DNA of 64,000 bases from Caldalkalibacillus uzonensis (GTDB taxonomy: Bacteria; Bacillota; Bacilli; Caldalkalibacillales; Caldalkalibacillaceae), in assembly GCF_030814135.1 (NCBI RefSeq), contig NZ_JAUSUQ010000004.1:239639-303638 (forward strand), in the 5' to 3' direction. Position numbers and translations under genes: made by a program. The stretch's first letter is position 1. Every line of letters starts with the position of its first letter. Of the stretch, positions 35,659 to 44,669 are shown one piece after another. The notes beneath the pieces were generated by a model, which was not told the origin of the DNA, made no database searches, and saw only the letters and a list, made by a program, of their open reading frames with translations.

Positions 35659-37110
35659 TTAAGCTTGGAAAGCCAAGGTTTTCACAACAACCGGCACAAC
35701 ATCGGACCTTAACTTGCGGCCAATATCCACATAATCCCCGTGTTCCACCCTAATTTGATCAATACATACCACATCCCGTTTATTGTGGATCATTTTCATG
35801 GTTTGACCGACCACTTTGGCAAAATCTCCGTCCACAATGACGATCATGGGCTCATGCTGATTGGGCTGCAGTTGGTAAGCTTTCACAATCCATTGGGCCA
35901 GCTGTTGGACTTGGCTGTATGTTAAAACAGGCAGCTGGGTAAGATAGAGGGCGAAATTCTGCCCTTCCAGGTTAGAGTCATAAATCTGAATGGCCCTTTC
36001 TACCGCCTGCCTGATCTTGACCTCCCCTTCCTGCAGATTGTAGGCCAGATCCACATGAAAGACCGGGATATTTTTCAGGGGCAGACGGGAATCATCCACT
36101 TGTATCGTTGACCCGCTAATCTCTGTGGTCTCTATCCCAGCCCCCAGCACCGTAGCTCTCACCGTTTCCTGTGGCGGGATCCATTCCCACTGTTTGAGCG
36201 ACTCGCTAGCCTTTATCTCCTCGGCTAAAGTGGCTCCCATATCCTGGTATGGGATGGGTGTTGCCCCCGGTCCATCTTCCTCTAAGCGATAGAGGCATTC
36301 ACTCACGCCACCGGAAAACATAATTGCTTCAATGTCCACCTGCCAGTCGGGAGGGTGGCCCAATAAGAGAATCCGGTCCTTGTCCTCAACTCTCCCCTGC
36401 AAGATACTAACTAGAGTAGAGACCATCTCCCTGGCTACCCGCCGTATAGCTGCCTTGCTGAACGTTTGACCGACAGCTAATGTCCACTTGTTGCGATCAA
36501 TCATCTCTTGCACAGGGGCGGAAATGTGCGTAATCTTATCACTCTCAAATTCAATTAAGCGTCCCCCAATATGCAATGTGCACGTGCCCTGGAATTGCTT
36601 GCCCCTATAGACGGCGATATTGGCCGTTCCTCCCCCTATATCGATATTGGCGACCACTTTTCCTGTTGATTGCGCATACTGGTAGGCACCAGACCCTTTG
36701 GCCGCGAGGATCCCTTCCAAATCGGGGCCCGCGGTGGCCACCACAAATTGGCCAGCTTTTTCAGACAGGAGGTGAAGCATTTCTTGGGCGTTACGTTTCG
36801 TCGCTGTTTCACCAGTGATAATCACAGCACCAGTCTTGATCTCTTCAGGTTTGATGCCGGCCCGGCCATATTCTTGCTGCAGAATATCGAGCACCGCCTC
36901 CATATCAATGATCGTTTTTGACCGTAACGGTGTCCGATAAATGGGACTTTTATAGAGAATGGATTTATCGACAATTTCAATCCTGGGAACATGGCTGGTG
37001 CCAGCTGTGTTGGTCGGTTTCAAACGGCTGATAACGATTTTGGTTGTGCTCGTGCCAATATCGATCCCTGCGCTGAGCAGTACTTCCTCATCCGTAAAGC
37101 GTTCTTCCAT
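35659..37110 (-). CDS. eutA: Ethanolamine ammonia-lyase reactivating factor
   Basis: 483-residue chaperone-like ATPase of the actin/Hsp70 superfamily that releases damaged cobalamin from EutBC. The nucleotide loop SAGIDIGTSTTKIVISRL is at the N-terminus, and ANIDIGGGTANIAVYRG and IMFSGGVSE are further phosphate/adenosine elements. AGGAG precedes the ATG at 37110; a GTG one codon earlier is in frame. It is preceded by its own attenuator (37134-37184), separating it from eutSP. Confidence 0.92.
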   Translation of the reverse strand: MEERFTDEEVLLSAGIDIGTSTTKIVISRLKPTNTAGTSHVPRIEIVDKSILYKSPIYRTPLRSKTIIDMEAVLDILQQEYGRAGIKPEEIKTGAVIITGETATKRNAQEMLHLLSEKAGQFVVATAGPDLEGILAAKGSGAYQYAQSTGKVVANIDIGGGTANIAVYRGKQFQGTCTLHIGGRLIEFESDKITHISAPVQEMIDRNKWTLAVGQTFSKAAIRRVAREMVSTLVSILQGRVEDKDRILLLGHPPDWQVDIEAIMFSGGVSECLYRLEEDGPGATPIPYQDMGATLAEEIKASESLKQWEWIPPQETVRATVLGAGIETTEISGSTIQVDDSRLPLKNIPVFHVDLAYNLQEGEVKIRQAVERAIQIYDSNLEGQNFALYLTQLPVLTYSQVQQLAQWIVKAYQLQPNQHEPMIVIVDGDFAKVVGQTMKMIHNKRDVVCIDQIRVEHGDYVDIGRKLRSDVVPVVVKTLAFQA

Positions 37111-37133
37111 CACGCTTCACTCTCCTTTAGAAC

Positions 37134-37184
37134 AAAAAACGCCTTAAACAACCAGGTCACCTGGTTATTCAAGGCGTCGTTGCC
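37134..37184 (-). promoter_or_regulatory. EutV-type ANTAR attenuator before eutA
   Basis: Minus strand: a small hairpin GGC-AACGAC-GCC (37173-37184) with A at loop position 1 and G at position 4. Its 3' arm is also the 5' arm of a terminator stem, ACGCCTT (37171-37177) with AAGGCGT (37139-37145), with an inner AACCAGG/CCTGGTT stem, followed by six T. The two structures exclude each other, as in the EutV mechanism, where the phosphorylated regulator holds the small hairpin and blocks termination. A second upstream hairpin of the usual pair was not resolved. Confidence 0.75.
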
Positions 37185-37223
37185 AAAGTAATATGAATTT
37201 TTGTTGAGTTCATTTTAATACTT

Positions 37224-37742
37224 TTATTCCGCCTTGTAAAGCTGGTCGTGGAAGTACAGCCCCTCGTATTCACTTGACTGCACATAGGCCTTCATGTCGG
37301 CGTAAGTCTCACAGCGAATCAGATCACGCAACTGGTCAATGCCCACATTGGTCTTGACTGAAGTTAAGATGATCGGGCCGCGGATTAAGGCCTGTTTAAG
37401 CTGGTTGACCGCACGTTCAATGTTGGCATTTGGCGCATCAATTTTGGTCACAACGCCTATGGCCAGTTTGGAAATGCCTGAAGAAAAACCCGGGGGAAAG
37501 ATGGTCTTCGGATTGGTTGCATCTTGTAAAAACAGCACATGAGTGACTTCCAGCATGGTAACCATAATCGTTTTGTAAAACATGGGATTCTCAGTATACT
37601 CACCGGGTGTATCCACAATCCAGTCCTGATAATGCAACGCTTGGGTCTTGACCGCATCCTCCTGGCGTTCTAGCAAGGCATTGGTCAGCGTTGACTTACC
37701 TGATCCGACTGCGCCAATCATCATGGCCCGCTTGCGTGGCAT
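37224..37742 (-). CDS. eutP: EutP-type P-loop protein
   Basis: 172-residue P-loop protein of the EutP/PduV family, with a Ras-like fold. Walker A is GAVGSGKST near residue 9, DTPGEY is the Walker B/G3 motif and TKIDAPNANIE is the G4-like motif. An acetate-kinase-like activity has been reported for a relative; its role here would be acyl-phosphate use or compartment positioning. GGAGGGG precedes the ATG at 37742 (MPRKRAMMIG). It follows eutS. Confidence 0.88.
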   Translation of the reverse strand: MPRKRAMMIGAVGSGKSTLTNALLERQEDAVKTQALHYQDWIVDTPGEYTENPMFYKTIMVTMLEVTHVLFLQDATNPKTIFPPGFSSGISKLAIGVVTKIDAPNANIERAVNQLKQALIRGPIILTSVKTNVGIDQLRDLIRCETYADMKAYVQSSEYEGLYFHDQLYKAE

Positions 37743-37760
37743 GTCATCCCCTCCAAGCAC

Positions 37761-38102
37761 TTATGATTTGGTGATTGGGGCGGGTGTATAACCTAACTGC
37801 TGGCCTAAAAATTCATTAATCTGCTGCAAAGCGGTCTCTACTTCGGCCACGCTGCCCACCAAGACCAAACTACCTGTGAACCGGTCCAGAAAGCCGACCG
37901 AAACATTGGCTTTTTTGGTGGCCAAATCTCCGGCGATGATCACCGTTTCACTTGGCGTCAAGGTCAAAATACCAATGGCCCCCTCTTCAGCCAACCCCAA
38001 TTTTGCAAACATATCCGGATCGGGATTGGCAATCAAATGGCTTAAAGTCACCTGTTTTCCGGGAACAAATTCTTGTATAAACCTTTTCTTTTCTTCTGCC
38101 AT
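37761..38102 (-). CDS. eutS: Microcompartment shell protein EutS
   Basis: 113-residue circularly permuted BMC-H shell protein. The N-terminal [20 protein letters not shown] is the extra strand characteristic of EutS/PduU, followed by [43 protein letters not shown]. The ATG follows GGGAGG. It lies between eutV and eutP. Confidence 0.93.
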   Translation of the reverse strand: MAEEKKRFIQEFVPGKQVTLSHLIANPDPDMFAKLGLAEEGAIGILTLTPSETVIIAGDLATKKANVSVGFLDRFTGSLVLVGSVAEVETALQQINEFLGQQLGYTPAPITKS

Positions 38103-38141
38103 CAGTGTCCTCCCTGGTGTCTCAAGTATCCCATCTCTTCT

Positions 38142-38726
38142 TCATGTGATGGACTTTTCACCATATTTGCTCAGGATATGCTTAGCCAGACGTACCATCG
38201 AAATCCGCTTTTTCATGCTGGTTTGCCTTAATAAGGCATAAGCCTTGCTCTCAGAGATCTGTTTGTGTTCCATGAGCAGCCCCTTTGCCCTTTCAATCAG
38301 CTTGCGGTTCTCCAGCTGCTGCTTTGTTTCATCAACCTCTTGGGCAACCTTTCTCATCCGGTTCACTTGGGCCAGAGCAATTTCAACAGCAGGAATCAGC
38401 GTCTTCTCTGAAATGGGCTTTATCAGATAACCCAATACATGACTTTGTTTGGCTTTTTCAACAAATTCCCTTTGGCTATAAGCCGTTAAGATCAGAATAG
38501 GCAAGTTGATGGAACGGGTAATGATTTGGCTCGCTTTTAATCCATTTAAGCGAGGCATTTTAATATCCATAATGACCAAATCAGGCTTTAAGCGGTGAGC
38601 CAGTTCAATCCCCTGTTCACCATCACTCGCCTCTCCTACAACTTCAAATCCCGCCTCTTCCAGTATCTCTTTTAAGTCCATGCGTACAATCGCCTGGTCT
38701 TCCACGATTAAAATTCTCGTTGCCAT
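38142..38726 (-). CDS. eutV: ANTAR response regulator EutV
   Basis: 194-residue two-component regulator that binds RNA. The receiver domain is at residues 1-120, with ILIVED, the phosphorylated Asp54 in VIMDIKMPRLNG, and YLIKPI (Lys). The C-terminal ANTAR domain (about 135-190) has LIERAKGLLMEHKQISESKAYALLRQTSMKKRISMVRLA. In Enterococcus, EutV binds hairpins overlapping terminators in eut leaders. Three such leaders occur in this window. It follows eutW with no gap. Confidence 0.93.
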   Translation of the reverse strand: MATRILIVEDQAIVRMDLKEILEEAGFEVVGEASDGEQGIELAHRLKPDLVIMDIKMPRLNGLKASQIITRSINLPILILTAYSQREFVEKAKQSHVLGYLIKPISEKTLIPAVEIALAQVNRMRKVAQEVDETKQQLENRKLIERAKGLLMEHKQISESKAYALLRQTSMKKRISMVRLAKHILSKYGEKSIT

Positions 38727-40184
38727 CTAACCTTCATCCCCTTTTAACGGGACTTGGACAACCGCAGTTGTCCCTTCGGTGGTTTTCTTGATGTGATACT
38801 GACCGCAGAGATCATAATGGACAAGCATGTGGACAATTTCCATCCCTAATGATTCAGGTTGCCCCTCCTCATAACCGATCCCATTATCTTGGACGGTCAC
38901 CGTCAAAACATCATGCTCTTCTTTTTTCACATGGACGCCAATCTCCCCTCTAACCTGATGAGGAAAAGCATGCTTAATACTGTTTTGAATTAATTCATGA
39001 ACAATCAGCGCCAAAGAAATGGCCCGGTTGGACTGGAGAACAACTTTGTCTCCATTAATAGATATGGAAAGATGGCTTTCCTCATGATTTCGGTTCTGAA
39101 CCAAGGTGCGGCCTATCGTTTCAAGTAATGTCAGACATTCCGCTTCATCGGAGGTGGTGTCTGACAACACTTCATGAACGGTGGCGATACTGAGAATGCG
39201 GTCAATCATCTCTTGAAAATAAGGTAAACTGTCCTTTGGTACGCCTCTTTTCATTTGAAGACGGATGAGACTTGCCACTGTTTGCAGACTGTTTTTCACC
39301 CGGTGGTGAATCTCTTTGATGACAGCCGATTTCACAATGAGTTGTCTTTCTTTTTCCCTCAATTCAGTGATATCCCGGATCAAAATTAAACGGCCGGTTA
39401 ATTGCTTAGCATGATCCCTTGTTTTAATGCATTTAACCTCAAACACTTTATTCTTGTACTTCATTTCTTCAAACAACACTTCATCCTTGTGGTTCATTAA
39501 AACATCCAGCCAGGGAAAGAGCAGATGGAAATCGCTGCCCACAATGTCTCCCCTGTCGGCCATCTCTTCGGCCATGTGCAGTCCGAGTGAGTTGACATAG
39601 ACCACTCTACCTTCAACATCGATCAGAAACAAAGCTTCCTGAATCATGTTGGTCAGCAGGGAATTGGGTCCTGTCAGACTTATCAGGGTTTGGCTTAATT
39701 GAGTTGTTGTTTTTGAAAGGGCTTTTAATCGCTTCTCATTTGTCGCCTGTTCACTAATGTCTTGTTCCATGATCAGGGATCCGATTGTTCGGCCGTGTTT
39801 ATTTTTAATCGGTACAACACTCTGCTTGACCAGCTTCCCCTCTTGGGAAATCGCTCGTTTGCGAAAAACCGGTTTTCCCCGCTGATGGGTCAGGACAACA
39901 GCAGGTTCATAGGACTTGTAAGCAATCTTCCCCACCACGGACTGAGTATACAATGAGGGTGCAGTCGTTGGGGCAGCTTCAGCAACGACTATGGCATGTT
40001 GCTGATCTTTGAGCGGACAATCGATAAATATATTGGCCTGGGCCAAATCAGCCATTTGTTGCAAGTTCTTGGCCTGTTCACAAATCAAGTCAATATCTTC
40101 TTCCGACAAACTTGTATATTTGTTACAAATCTTCTTAATAAAAGTACTATTGCAATAGGTTGATTCAGCGGTCAATTCGTCCAT
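38727..40184 (-). CDS. eutW: Sensor histidine kinase EutW
   Basis: 485-residue soluble sensor kinase. The N-terminal domain (residues 1-155) is of the H_kinase_N type, thought to sense ethanolamine. It is followed by a PAS domain (about 170-275), the HisKA_2 phosphoacceptor EIHHRVKNSLQTVASLI, and a HATPase domain (LIVHELIQNSIKHAF; DNGIGYEEG). There are no membrane segments. The ATG follows AAGGGG and is preceded by a promoter and an attenuator, so the regulator pair is itself under EutV control. Confidence 0.9.
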   Translation of the reverse strand: MDELTAESTYCNSTFIKKICNKYTSLSEEDIDLICEQAKNLQQMADLAQANIFIDCPLKDQQHAIVVAEAAPTTAPSLYTQSVVGKIAYKSYEPAVVLTHQRGKPVFRKRAISQEGKLVKQSVVPIKNKHGRTIGSLIMEQDISEQATNEKRLKALSKTTTQLSQTLISLTGPNSLLTNMIQEALFLIDVEGRVVYVNSLGLHMAEEMADRGDIVGSDFHLLFPWLDVLMNHKDEVLFEEMKYKNKVFEVKCIKTRDHAKQLTGRLILIRDITELREKERQLIVKSAVIKEIHHRVKNSLQTVASLIRLQMKRGVPKDSLPYFQEMIDRILSIATVHEVLSDTTSDEAECLTLLETIGRTLVQNRNHEESHLSISINGDKVVLQSNRAISLALIVHELIQNSIKHAFPHQVRGEIGVHVKKEEHDVLTVTVQDNGIGYEEGQPESLGMEIVHMLVHYDLCGQYHIKKTTEGTTAVVQVPLKGDEG

Positions 40185-40206
40185 AGCTCATGTCCCCTTT
40201 TCGAAA

Positions 40207-40248
40207 CAAAAAAGGCGCACAACTCCCATCGTTGCTGGCGCCGTTGCC
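40207..40248 (-). promoter_or_regulatory. EutV-type ANTAR attenuator before eutW
   Basis: Minus strand: hairpin GGC-AACGGC-GCC (40237-40248), with the A1/G4 hexaloop. It overlaps the 5' arm of a terminator (GGCGC 40238-40242 with GCGCC 40214-40218, plus inner CAAC/GTTG) that ends in seven T. It has the same layout as the leader before eutA. Confidence 0.75.
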
Positions 40249-40272
40249 AAGAATGCATATTGACTTAGTACT

Positions 40273-40302
40273 TTTATATCACTTCGACGCCACGGTTGTC
40301 AA
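40273..40302 (-). promoter_or_regulatory. Promoter of the eutWV operon
   Basis: Minus strand TTGACA (40297-40302), 18-nt spacer, TATAAA (40273-40278). The -35 region lies in TGAATATTGACAAC, identical to that of the promoter at 45659-45687. Confidence 0.7.
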
Positions 40303-40310
40303 TATTCATA

Positions 40311-40598
40311 TTATTTTATCTTTTTTACTAACAATCCACTGATTTCAGTATCTGCATGAGGAATGACGTTATAAGCAATCAGAGATCCGACTCTCTCGGC
40401 TACTTCTCTCCCCGCATCTACCGCCGCCTGTACAGCGCTAACATCTCCTTCTATAAAAGTGGTGATAAGAGCTGGGTCCATTTTATTTTGATTGACAAGG
40501 CGGACATCGGCAGTTTTGAGCATAGCATCGGCTGCTTCAATAGAAGTAGCTATCCCTCTTGTTTCGATCATCCCTATTGCTTTACTCAACTTCCTCAC
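40311..40598 (-). CDS. Microcompartment shell protein (BMC-H), second operon
   Basis: 95-residue single-domain shell protein: [61 protein letters not shown] and NVIPHAD. It is the close paralogue of the tailed shell protein at 28532-28978 but lacks the tail. It starts with GTG and is the last gene of the amino-alcohol operon; the eutW promoter lies just beyond its stop. It may replace or mix with the tailed subunit when the amino-alcohol operon is on. Confidence 0.9.
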   Translation of the reverse strand: MRKLSKAIGMIETRGIATSIEAADAMLKTADVRLVNQNKMDPALITTFIEGDVSAVQAAVDAGREVAERVGSLIAYNVIPHADTEISGLLVKKIK

Positions 40599-40600
40599 CT

Positions 40601-40828
40601 CTACATAGAAGCCGTAATTTTATTCCAATGTCTAATTTCCTGATCAGTAAGAGGACGGACGTCTGTTTCCTTGTTGACGGAACCCTTTCTGCTCTCTATT
40701 GCTGACATCGAGCAAGTAATCTCATTCCAATGCCTAATTTCCTCTGCAGTAAGAGGACGGATAGCTGCTGTCTCCTCTAATTTGGAAATCACTAGTTTCG
40801 TAATCTCCTTTACCAAAGCCCGATCCAT
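40601..40828 (-). CDS. 75-residue protein with targeting-like helix and duplicated RPLTxxEIRHWNxIT motif
   Basis: Residues 1-22 (MDRALVKEITKLVISKLEET) form an amphipathic helix of the kind that directs enzymes into microcompartments, and closely resemble the EutC N-terminus. The rest holds two copies of one motif, RPLTAEEIRHWNEITCSM and RPLTDQEIRHWNKITASM, about 37 residues apart. I do not recognise a family. GGGGG precedes the ATG at 40828; the frame is open 11 codons further upstream. It lies between the Eat-type permease gene and the shell gene, 3 nt from the latter. It may be a cargo scaffold or linker; this is inference. Confidence 0.7.
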   Translation of the reverse strand: MDRALVKEITKLVISKLEETAAIRPLTAEEIRHWNEITCSMSAIESRKGSVNKETDVRPLTDQEIRHWNKITASM

Positions 40829-40847
40829 TATGCAACCCCCTTCTACT

Positions 40848-42242
40848 TCACATAGATTCACTTTGACTTGTCATGCCATCACTTGTTTGTTTATCATCCA
40901 TCTGGCTAAATTGTTCTTCCGGGGCATTCGGATTAATATGGTGTCTTGCCCAAGCGAAGTAATAAACAGTCGCAGCGGCAAAAGTCGCAACACACACAAA
41001 GAAGAAGGTTAGATTAGCAAAGAAGCTGGCAAATATGGCAATGACCGCTAATACTAACGATACGATTGGTACGAAAGGGTATAGTGGTGTTTTATACGGA
41101 CGTACAAGATTCGGTTCTTTTTTCCTTAAAATAAGAACAGATAGATTCATCGAAATATAAGACACCAATGCACCGAATGTCGAGATAAGAATTAAATCAT
41201 CTGGGTTAAACAATATAACTAGTATAAGCCCGATCAGGCCGGGAAGGATGAGCGCCATATAGGGTGTTCTCCTTGTTCTATGCAACTTGGAAAGAAATTC
41301 CGGAAGATACCCTGCTCTAGAAAGCGCGAAAATCTGGCGCGAATAAGCTAATATGACCCCTGAAAAACTGGCAATTAATCCAACTAAACCAATGGAGGCG
41401 AGAATTTGTGCTAACCAGTAACTGTTGCCGAAGGTTGCTCCTACTGCAAATGGCAGAGGGTCCTCAGCCGTACTCATTTGTTCAATGCCGCCTAATCCAA
41501 TGGCTGTTGTCGTCGTCAAAACGGACAATATGATTAATGTGATAATCCCCGATATAATGCCTTTAGGCATATCTTTTTTCGGATCGCGCGTTTCTTCCGA
41601 TAACAACGGCAGCATTTCAATAGCCAGAAATAGCCACATCGCATACGGTAATGCAGCCCATATTCCCTGAACTCCTCCAGGGATTAATGAACTCTCTCCA
41701 AAACCGAATAAATTTTCCACTTTGATCTGCGGCAGACCAACAAAATACATGAGGACTAGTAATGCTAAAGCGACAAAAACAAGTATAGTTTCCAGCCTGG
41801 CGTATTCTTTAATCCCGATAATGTGAACAACGATGAAGAAAACAAACAAAACAGCTGCAGCTACAACAGAGTTGATTACTGGAAACAAGAAGTTAATGTA
41901 TGCACCGATGCCAATCGCAATAATAGGAGCTGCTATGAAATATTCCAAAATAACCCCTATGCCGGTTAAAAAGCCAACAAATGGTCCCATTGCACGCCTT
42001 GCAAATGAATAAGGTCCGCCTGCATGAGGCAAGGCTGTCGATAACTCTGAAATACCGAGACACATGAACGCATACATGATAGCCATAAAAGCAATGGCGA
42101 TCAGCATACCAACATAGCCCGATTCAGCTAAACCAAAGTTCCAACCAAAGTAGTTGCCCGAAATAACAATTCCGACTCCAATCACCCACAAATGAAATGG
42201 TCTTAATGTCTTCTTCAATTCAAGATTTTTGGTTGCTTCCAT
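40848..42242 (-). CDS. Eat-type ethanolamine/amine permease (APC superfamily)
   Basis: 464-residue transporter with about 12 hydrophobic segments. The start (LRPFHLWVIGVGIVISGNYFGWNFGL) and ELSTALPHAGGPYSFARRAMGPFVGFLTG match the ethanolamine permease (Eat) group of the APC superfamily. GGAG precedes the ATG. There is no EutH in the window, so this is the only visible importer for either ethanolamine or amino-propanol. It is preceded by the kinase gene. Confidence 0.85.
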   Translation of the reverse strand: MEATKNLELKKTLRPFHLWVIGVGIVISGNYFGWNFGLAESGYVGMLIAIAFMAIMYAFMCLGISELSTALPHAGGPYSFARRAMGPFVGFLTGIGVILEYFIAAPIIAIGIGAYINFLFPVINSVVAAAVLFVFFIVVHIIGIKEYARLETILVFVALALLVLMYFVGLPQIKVENLFGFGESSLIPGGVQGIWAALPYAMWLFLAIEMLPLLSEETRDPKKDMPKGIISGIITLIILSVLTTTTAIGLGGIEQMSTAEDPLPFAVGATFGNSYWLAQILASIGLVGLIASFSGVILAYSRQIFALSRAGYLPEFLSKLHRTRRTPYMALILPGLIGLILVILFNPDDLILISTFGALVSYISMNLSVLILRKKEPNLVRPYKTPLYPFVPIVSLVLAVIAIFASFFANLTFFFVCVATFAAATVYYFAWARHHINPNAPEEQFSQMDDKQTSDGMTSQSESM

Positions 42243-42327
42243 ATCTGATCTCCTTCTTTCATAAATTGTTAACTGTCATTTGGCGCGAATATTGAGTAAA
42301 TGAAAAATTAAGAAAATATCTCGTTAG

Positions 42328-43341
42328 TTACCTAAATTTTGCTAAATAATCTTTTGCCAATGCATCAGTCGCTTCGGTATATCCACTTCCCATTTCTCTT
42401 GCTGTTTCGTTATCACGGCTGCCGATCCAAGAAATCAGCATTAACCTTCTCAACATAATAAAGGTTGGAATTTCTTGTTCCTCCTCTTCAGAAAGAGGCC
42501 GCACTTTGCGATATCCTTTCACCCACGCTTTCACCAATTCAGGAACATAAGGTTTATGCTCGATGAAGCTGAGCGCGGCTCCTAGATCGAAAAGGTACCA
42601 GCCGAATCCGCAATCATCAAAATCAATTACCTTAATTTTATTATCCTCAACAAGTAAATTGGCCAGCCGCAAATCGGCATGAATGAGTCCAAACCGGTCC
42701 GGGCCTTTTCCGAATTTTTCTAGGCGACGTTTAATCACCTCGGATACTTCTTGGAATAGTTTTTTTCTTTCCGGAGTGATGGCAACCCCATCCTGCCATC
42801 TTCCCCACTTCGGATTTTCTCCAAGAATGGTCTCATAATCCCACGGTTCGCGATCCAATGTCTGAGCCTCTTGCCAATTTTGGCTGTGATTGTGTAAATG
42901 AGCAGTAATCTCCCCAAGTATTTCAAACTGATGAATGAGTTCCTGTTCATTATTTTCATCTGGAGCCTGGCCTTCCAGAAAGGTAAACATCGTGCAATGA
43001 TACTCACGAGGATCATTTTCAAGTTTCACGCTTTGAACATATTCCCCGTTCGTTCCTGAAACGGGTACAGGCACTTCGATCGGTGATTGTTGATCAATTG
43101 CTCTCATCCAGGCAAGTTCACTTTCGATTTGAGACTTTTTATGATAGTCGGGGCGGCACACCCGTAAGATGTTTTTTTGGCCGGTTATCCGGCTCTCGAC
43201 GAGATATGTGGCATTCTCGGAATAATCTAACAGCTTCACGGTCGGTTGATCGTCAGTAAAGAATAAAAGAATGGCACAGTTGGCAACTTTATTAAATTTT
43301 TGTACAGATTTTCCCCAACTTTCTGTACTTGGAATGCTCAT
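42328..43341 (-). CDS. Aminoglycoside-phosphotransferase-fold amino-alcohol kinase
   Basis: 337-residue kinase of the APH/choline-kinase fold. The catalytic loop is LIHADLRLANLL (HxDxxxxN) and the metal-binding DFD is in KVIDFDDCGFGWYLFDLGAAL. An N-lobe nucleotide site is at about residues 30-70. In the mycobacterial RMM compartment a kinase of this fold phosphorylates 1-amino-2-propanol. Here the gene overlaps the ribosome site region of the class III enzyme upstream and precedes the permease. Phosphorylation of 1-amino-2-propanol or ethanolamine is the inferred reaction. Confidence 0.8.
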   Translation of the reverse strand: MSIPSTESWGKSVQKFNKVANCAILLFFTDDQPTVKLLDYSENATYLVESRITGQKNILRVCRPDYHKKSQIESELAWMRAIDQQSPIEVPVPVSGTNGEYVQSVKLENDPREYHCTMFTFLEGQAPDENNEQELIHQFEILGEITAHLHNHSQNWQEAQTLDREPWDYETILGENPKWGRWQDGVAITPERKKLFQEVSEVIKRRLEKFGKGPDRFGLIHADLRLANLLVEDNKIKVIDFDDCGFGWYLFDLGAALSFIEHKPYVPELVKAWVKGYRKVRPLSEEEEQEIPTFIMLRRLMLISWIGSRDNETAREMGSGYTEATDALAKDYLAKFR

Positions 43342-43345
43342 TCCA

Positions 43346-44620
43346 TTAACTCCTCTCCGCCATAAAAGTATACTTAATAGCTTGCGCCGCTTCTTTTATA
43401 CTCTGTTCGCACCTTGTCAGTAAATCGTCACAGTATGCCTGGTCGCAGAGCAATCCTGGTTTAAATTGCAGCACCCTCGGATCCAGCATCGAATAAATGG
43501 CCCATACCCCATTTTTATAAAGTGAACGCATCACATATTTGGCGCCTTCGGGGTGATTAAATTCCAGGCCCATGACAACGCCCAGTTGCCGGATACCAAT
43601 GAAGAAGTCCGGGTATTTTTGTTTTATCGTTTCAAGGCCTGACCGTAAATAACGAGCCACATACTCAACATTTTTGACTACTTCCTGGCGCTGAGAGATT
43701 TCCAGCACTTTCATGGCCACAATACAGCCCAGCTCGGAGCCCCCAAACGTGGAGATATGAGCAAATCCATCCTCTTCCATCCAGCCGCCGGCTTTTTCGC
43801 TGACGACTGTGGCACCAATTGGGTAAATGCCGCCGCTCAACCCTTTGGCGGTCACCAAAATGTCAGGTTGCACCCCATAATGCTCGATGCCCCATAATTT
43901 TCCGGTCCGCATTAGCCCTGTCTGCACTTCATCGGCTATATATAACGTTCCGTAGGCTTCACACATCTCTTTAACGGTAGCTAAATAGCCTGGCTCCGGC
44001 AGGGGGAAACCATATGTTGCCGGAATGGTTTCAATCACGACACAAGCAGCATCTTCTGTAGCAAGCTCCCTTCTCATGGCTTCTACATCATTAAAGGGAA
44101 CCTGGACAAATTTGGCCGGGTCGCCTTCACTCAGAAACGGGCGTGAATAGCGTTTGTTACCGATGGAAACAGCGAGCCCCGTGTGTCCATGATAACCATT
44201 TTGAATGGAAATCACTTTTTTTCGTTTCGTGGCATATCTTGCACATTTGATGGCTACATCGATCGCTTCACCTCCTCCGCTGGAGAAAATGGAATATCTG
44301 ACGCTTTTGGGCGTGCATTTGGCAAGGTCTTCGGCGAGCTGGGCACGGGCGATGGATGGAAAATGGTGATTGCCAATATCAAACTGTTCCAACGCTTCCT
44401 TTAAAGTCGCAATTATTTCCGGATTGCGGTGACCGAGATTGTATGTGCCGCCATTCAAATGGACATCCATCAATTTCTTGCCATTCATATCGTACACGTA
44501 ATAACCTTTGCGTTTGCCCATGACAAAATCGATTTCATCCTGCTGCCATTGGCGTGTTTTCCCGGGATTCCACCATGCAATGGATTGTTCAAGCACTTTT
44601 TGCTTAGTATTGTTTAACAT
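43346..44620 (-). CDS. Class III aminotransferase-fold PLP enzyme, likely amino-alcohol-phosphate phospho-lyase
   Basis: 424-residue fold-type I PLP enzyme. PLP features are SSGGGEAIDVAIKCARY, IQNGYHGHTG, the Asp in YIADEVQTGLMRTGKLWG and the Schiff-base Lys in VTAKGLSGGIYPIGA. Relatives include ethanolamine-phosphate phospho-lyase, which releases aldehyde, ammonia and phosphate. The kinase gene beside it makes phospho-lyase activity more likely than transamination. AAGGAG precedes the ATG. The product would be propionaldehyde or acetaldehyde for EutE; that is inference. Confidence 0.8.
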   Translation of the reverse strand: MLNNTKQKVLEQSIAWWNPGKTRQWQQDEIDFVMGKRKGYYVYDMNGKKLMDVHLNGGTYNLGHRNPEIIATLKEALEQFDIGNHHFPSIARAQLAEDLAKCTPKSVRYSIFSSGGGEAIDVAIKCARYATKRKKVISIQNGYHGHTGLAVSIGNKRYSRPFLSEGDPAKFVQVPFNDVEAMRRELATEDAACVVIETIPATYGFPLPEPGYLATVKEMCEAYGTLYIADEVQTGLMRTGKLWGIEHYGVQPDILVTAKGLSGGIYPIGATVVSEKAGGWMEEDGFAHISTFGGSELGCIVAMKVLEISQRQEVVKNVEYVARYLRSGLETIKQKYPDFFIGIRQLGVVMGLEFNHPEGAKYVMRSLYKNGVWAIYSMLDPRVLQFKPGLLCDQAYCDDLLTRCEQSIKEAAQAIKYTFMAERS

Positions 44621-44669
44621 ATCATCTACTCCTTACTTCTCCGTAAACTTGATGTTCAGGCGAGATCCA

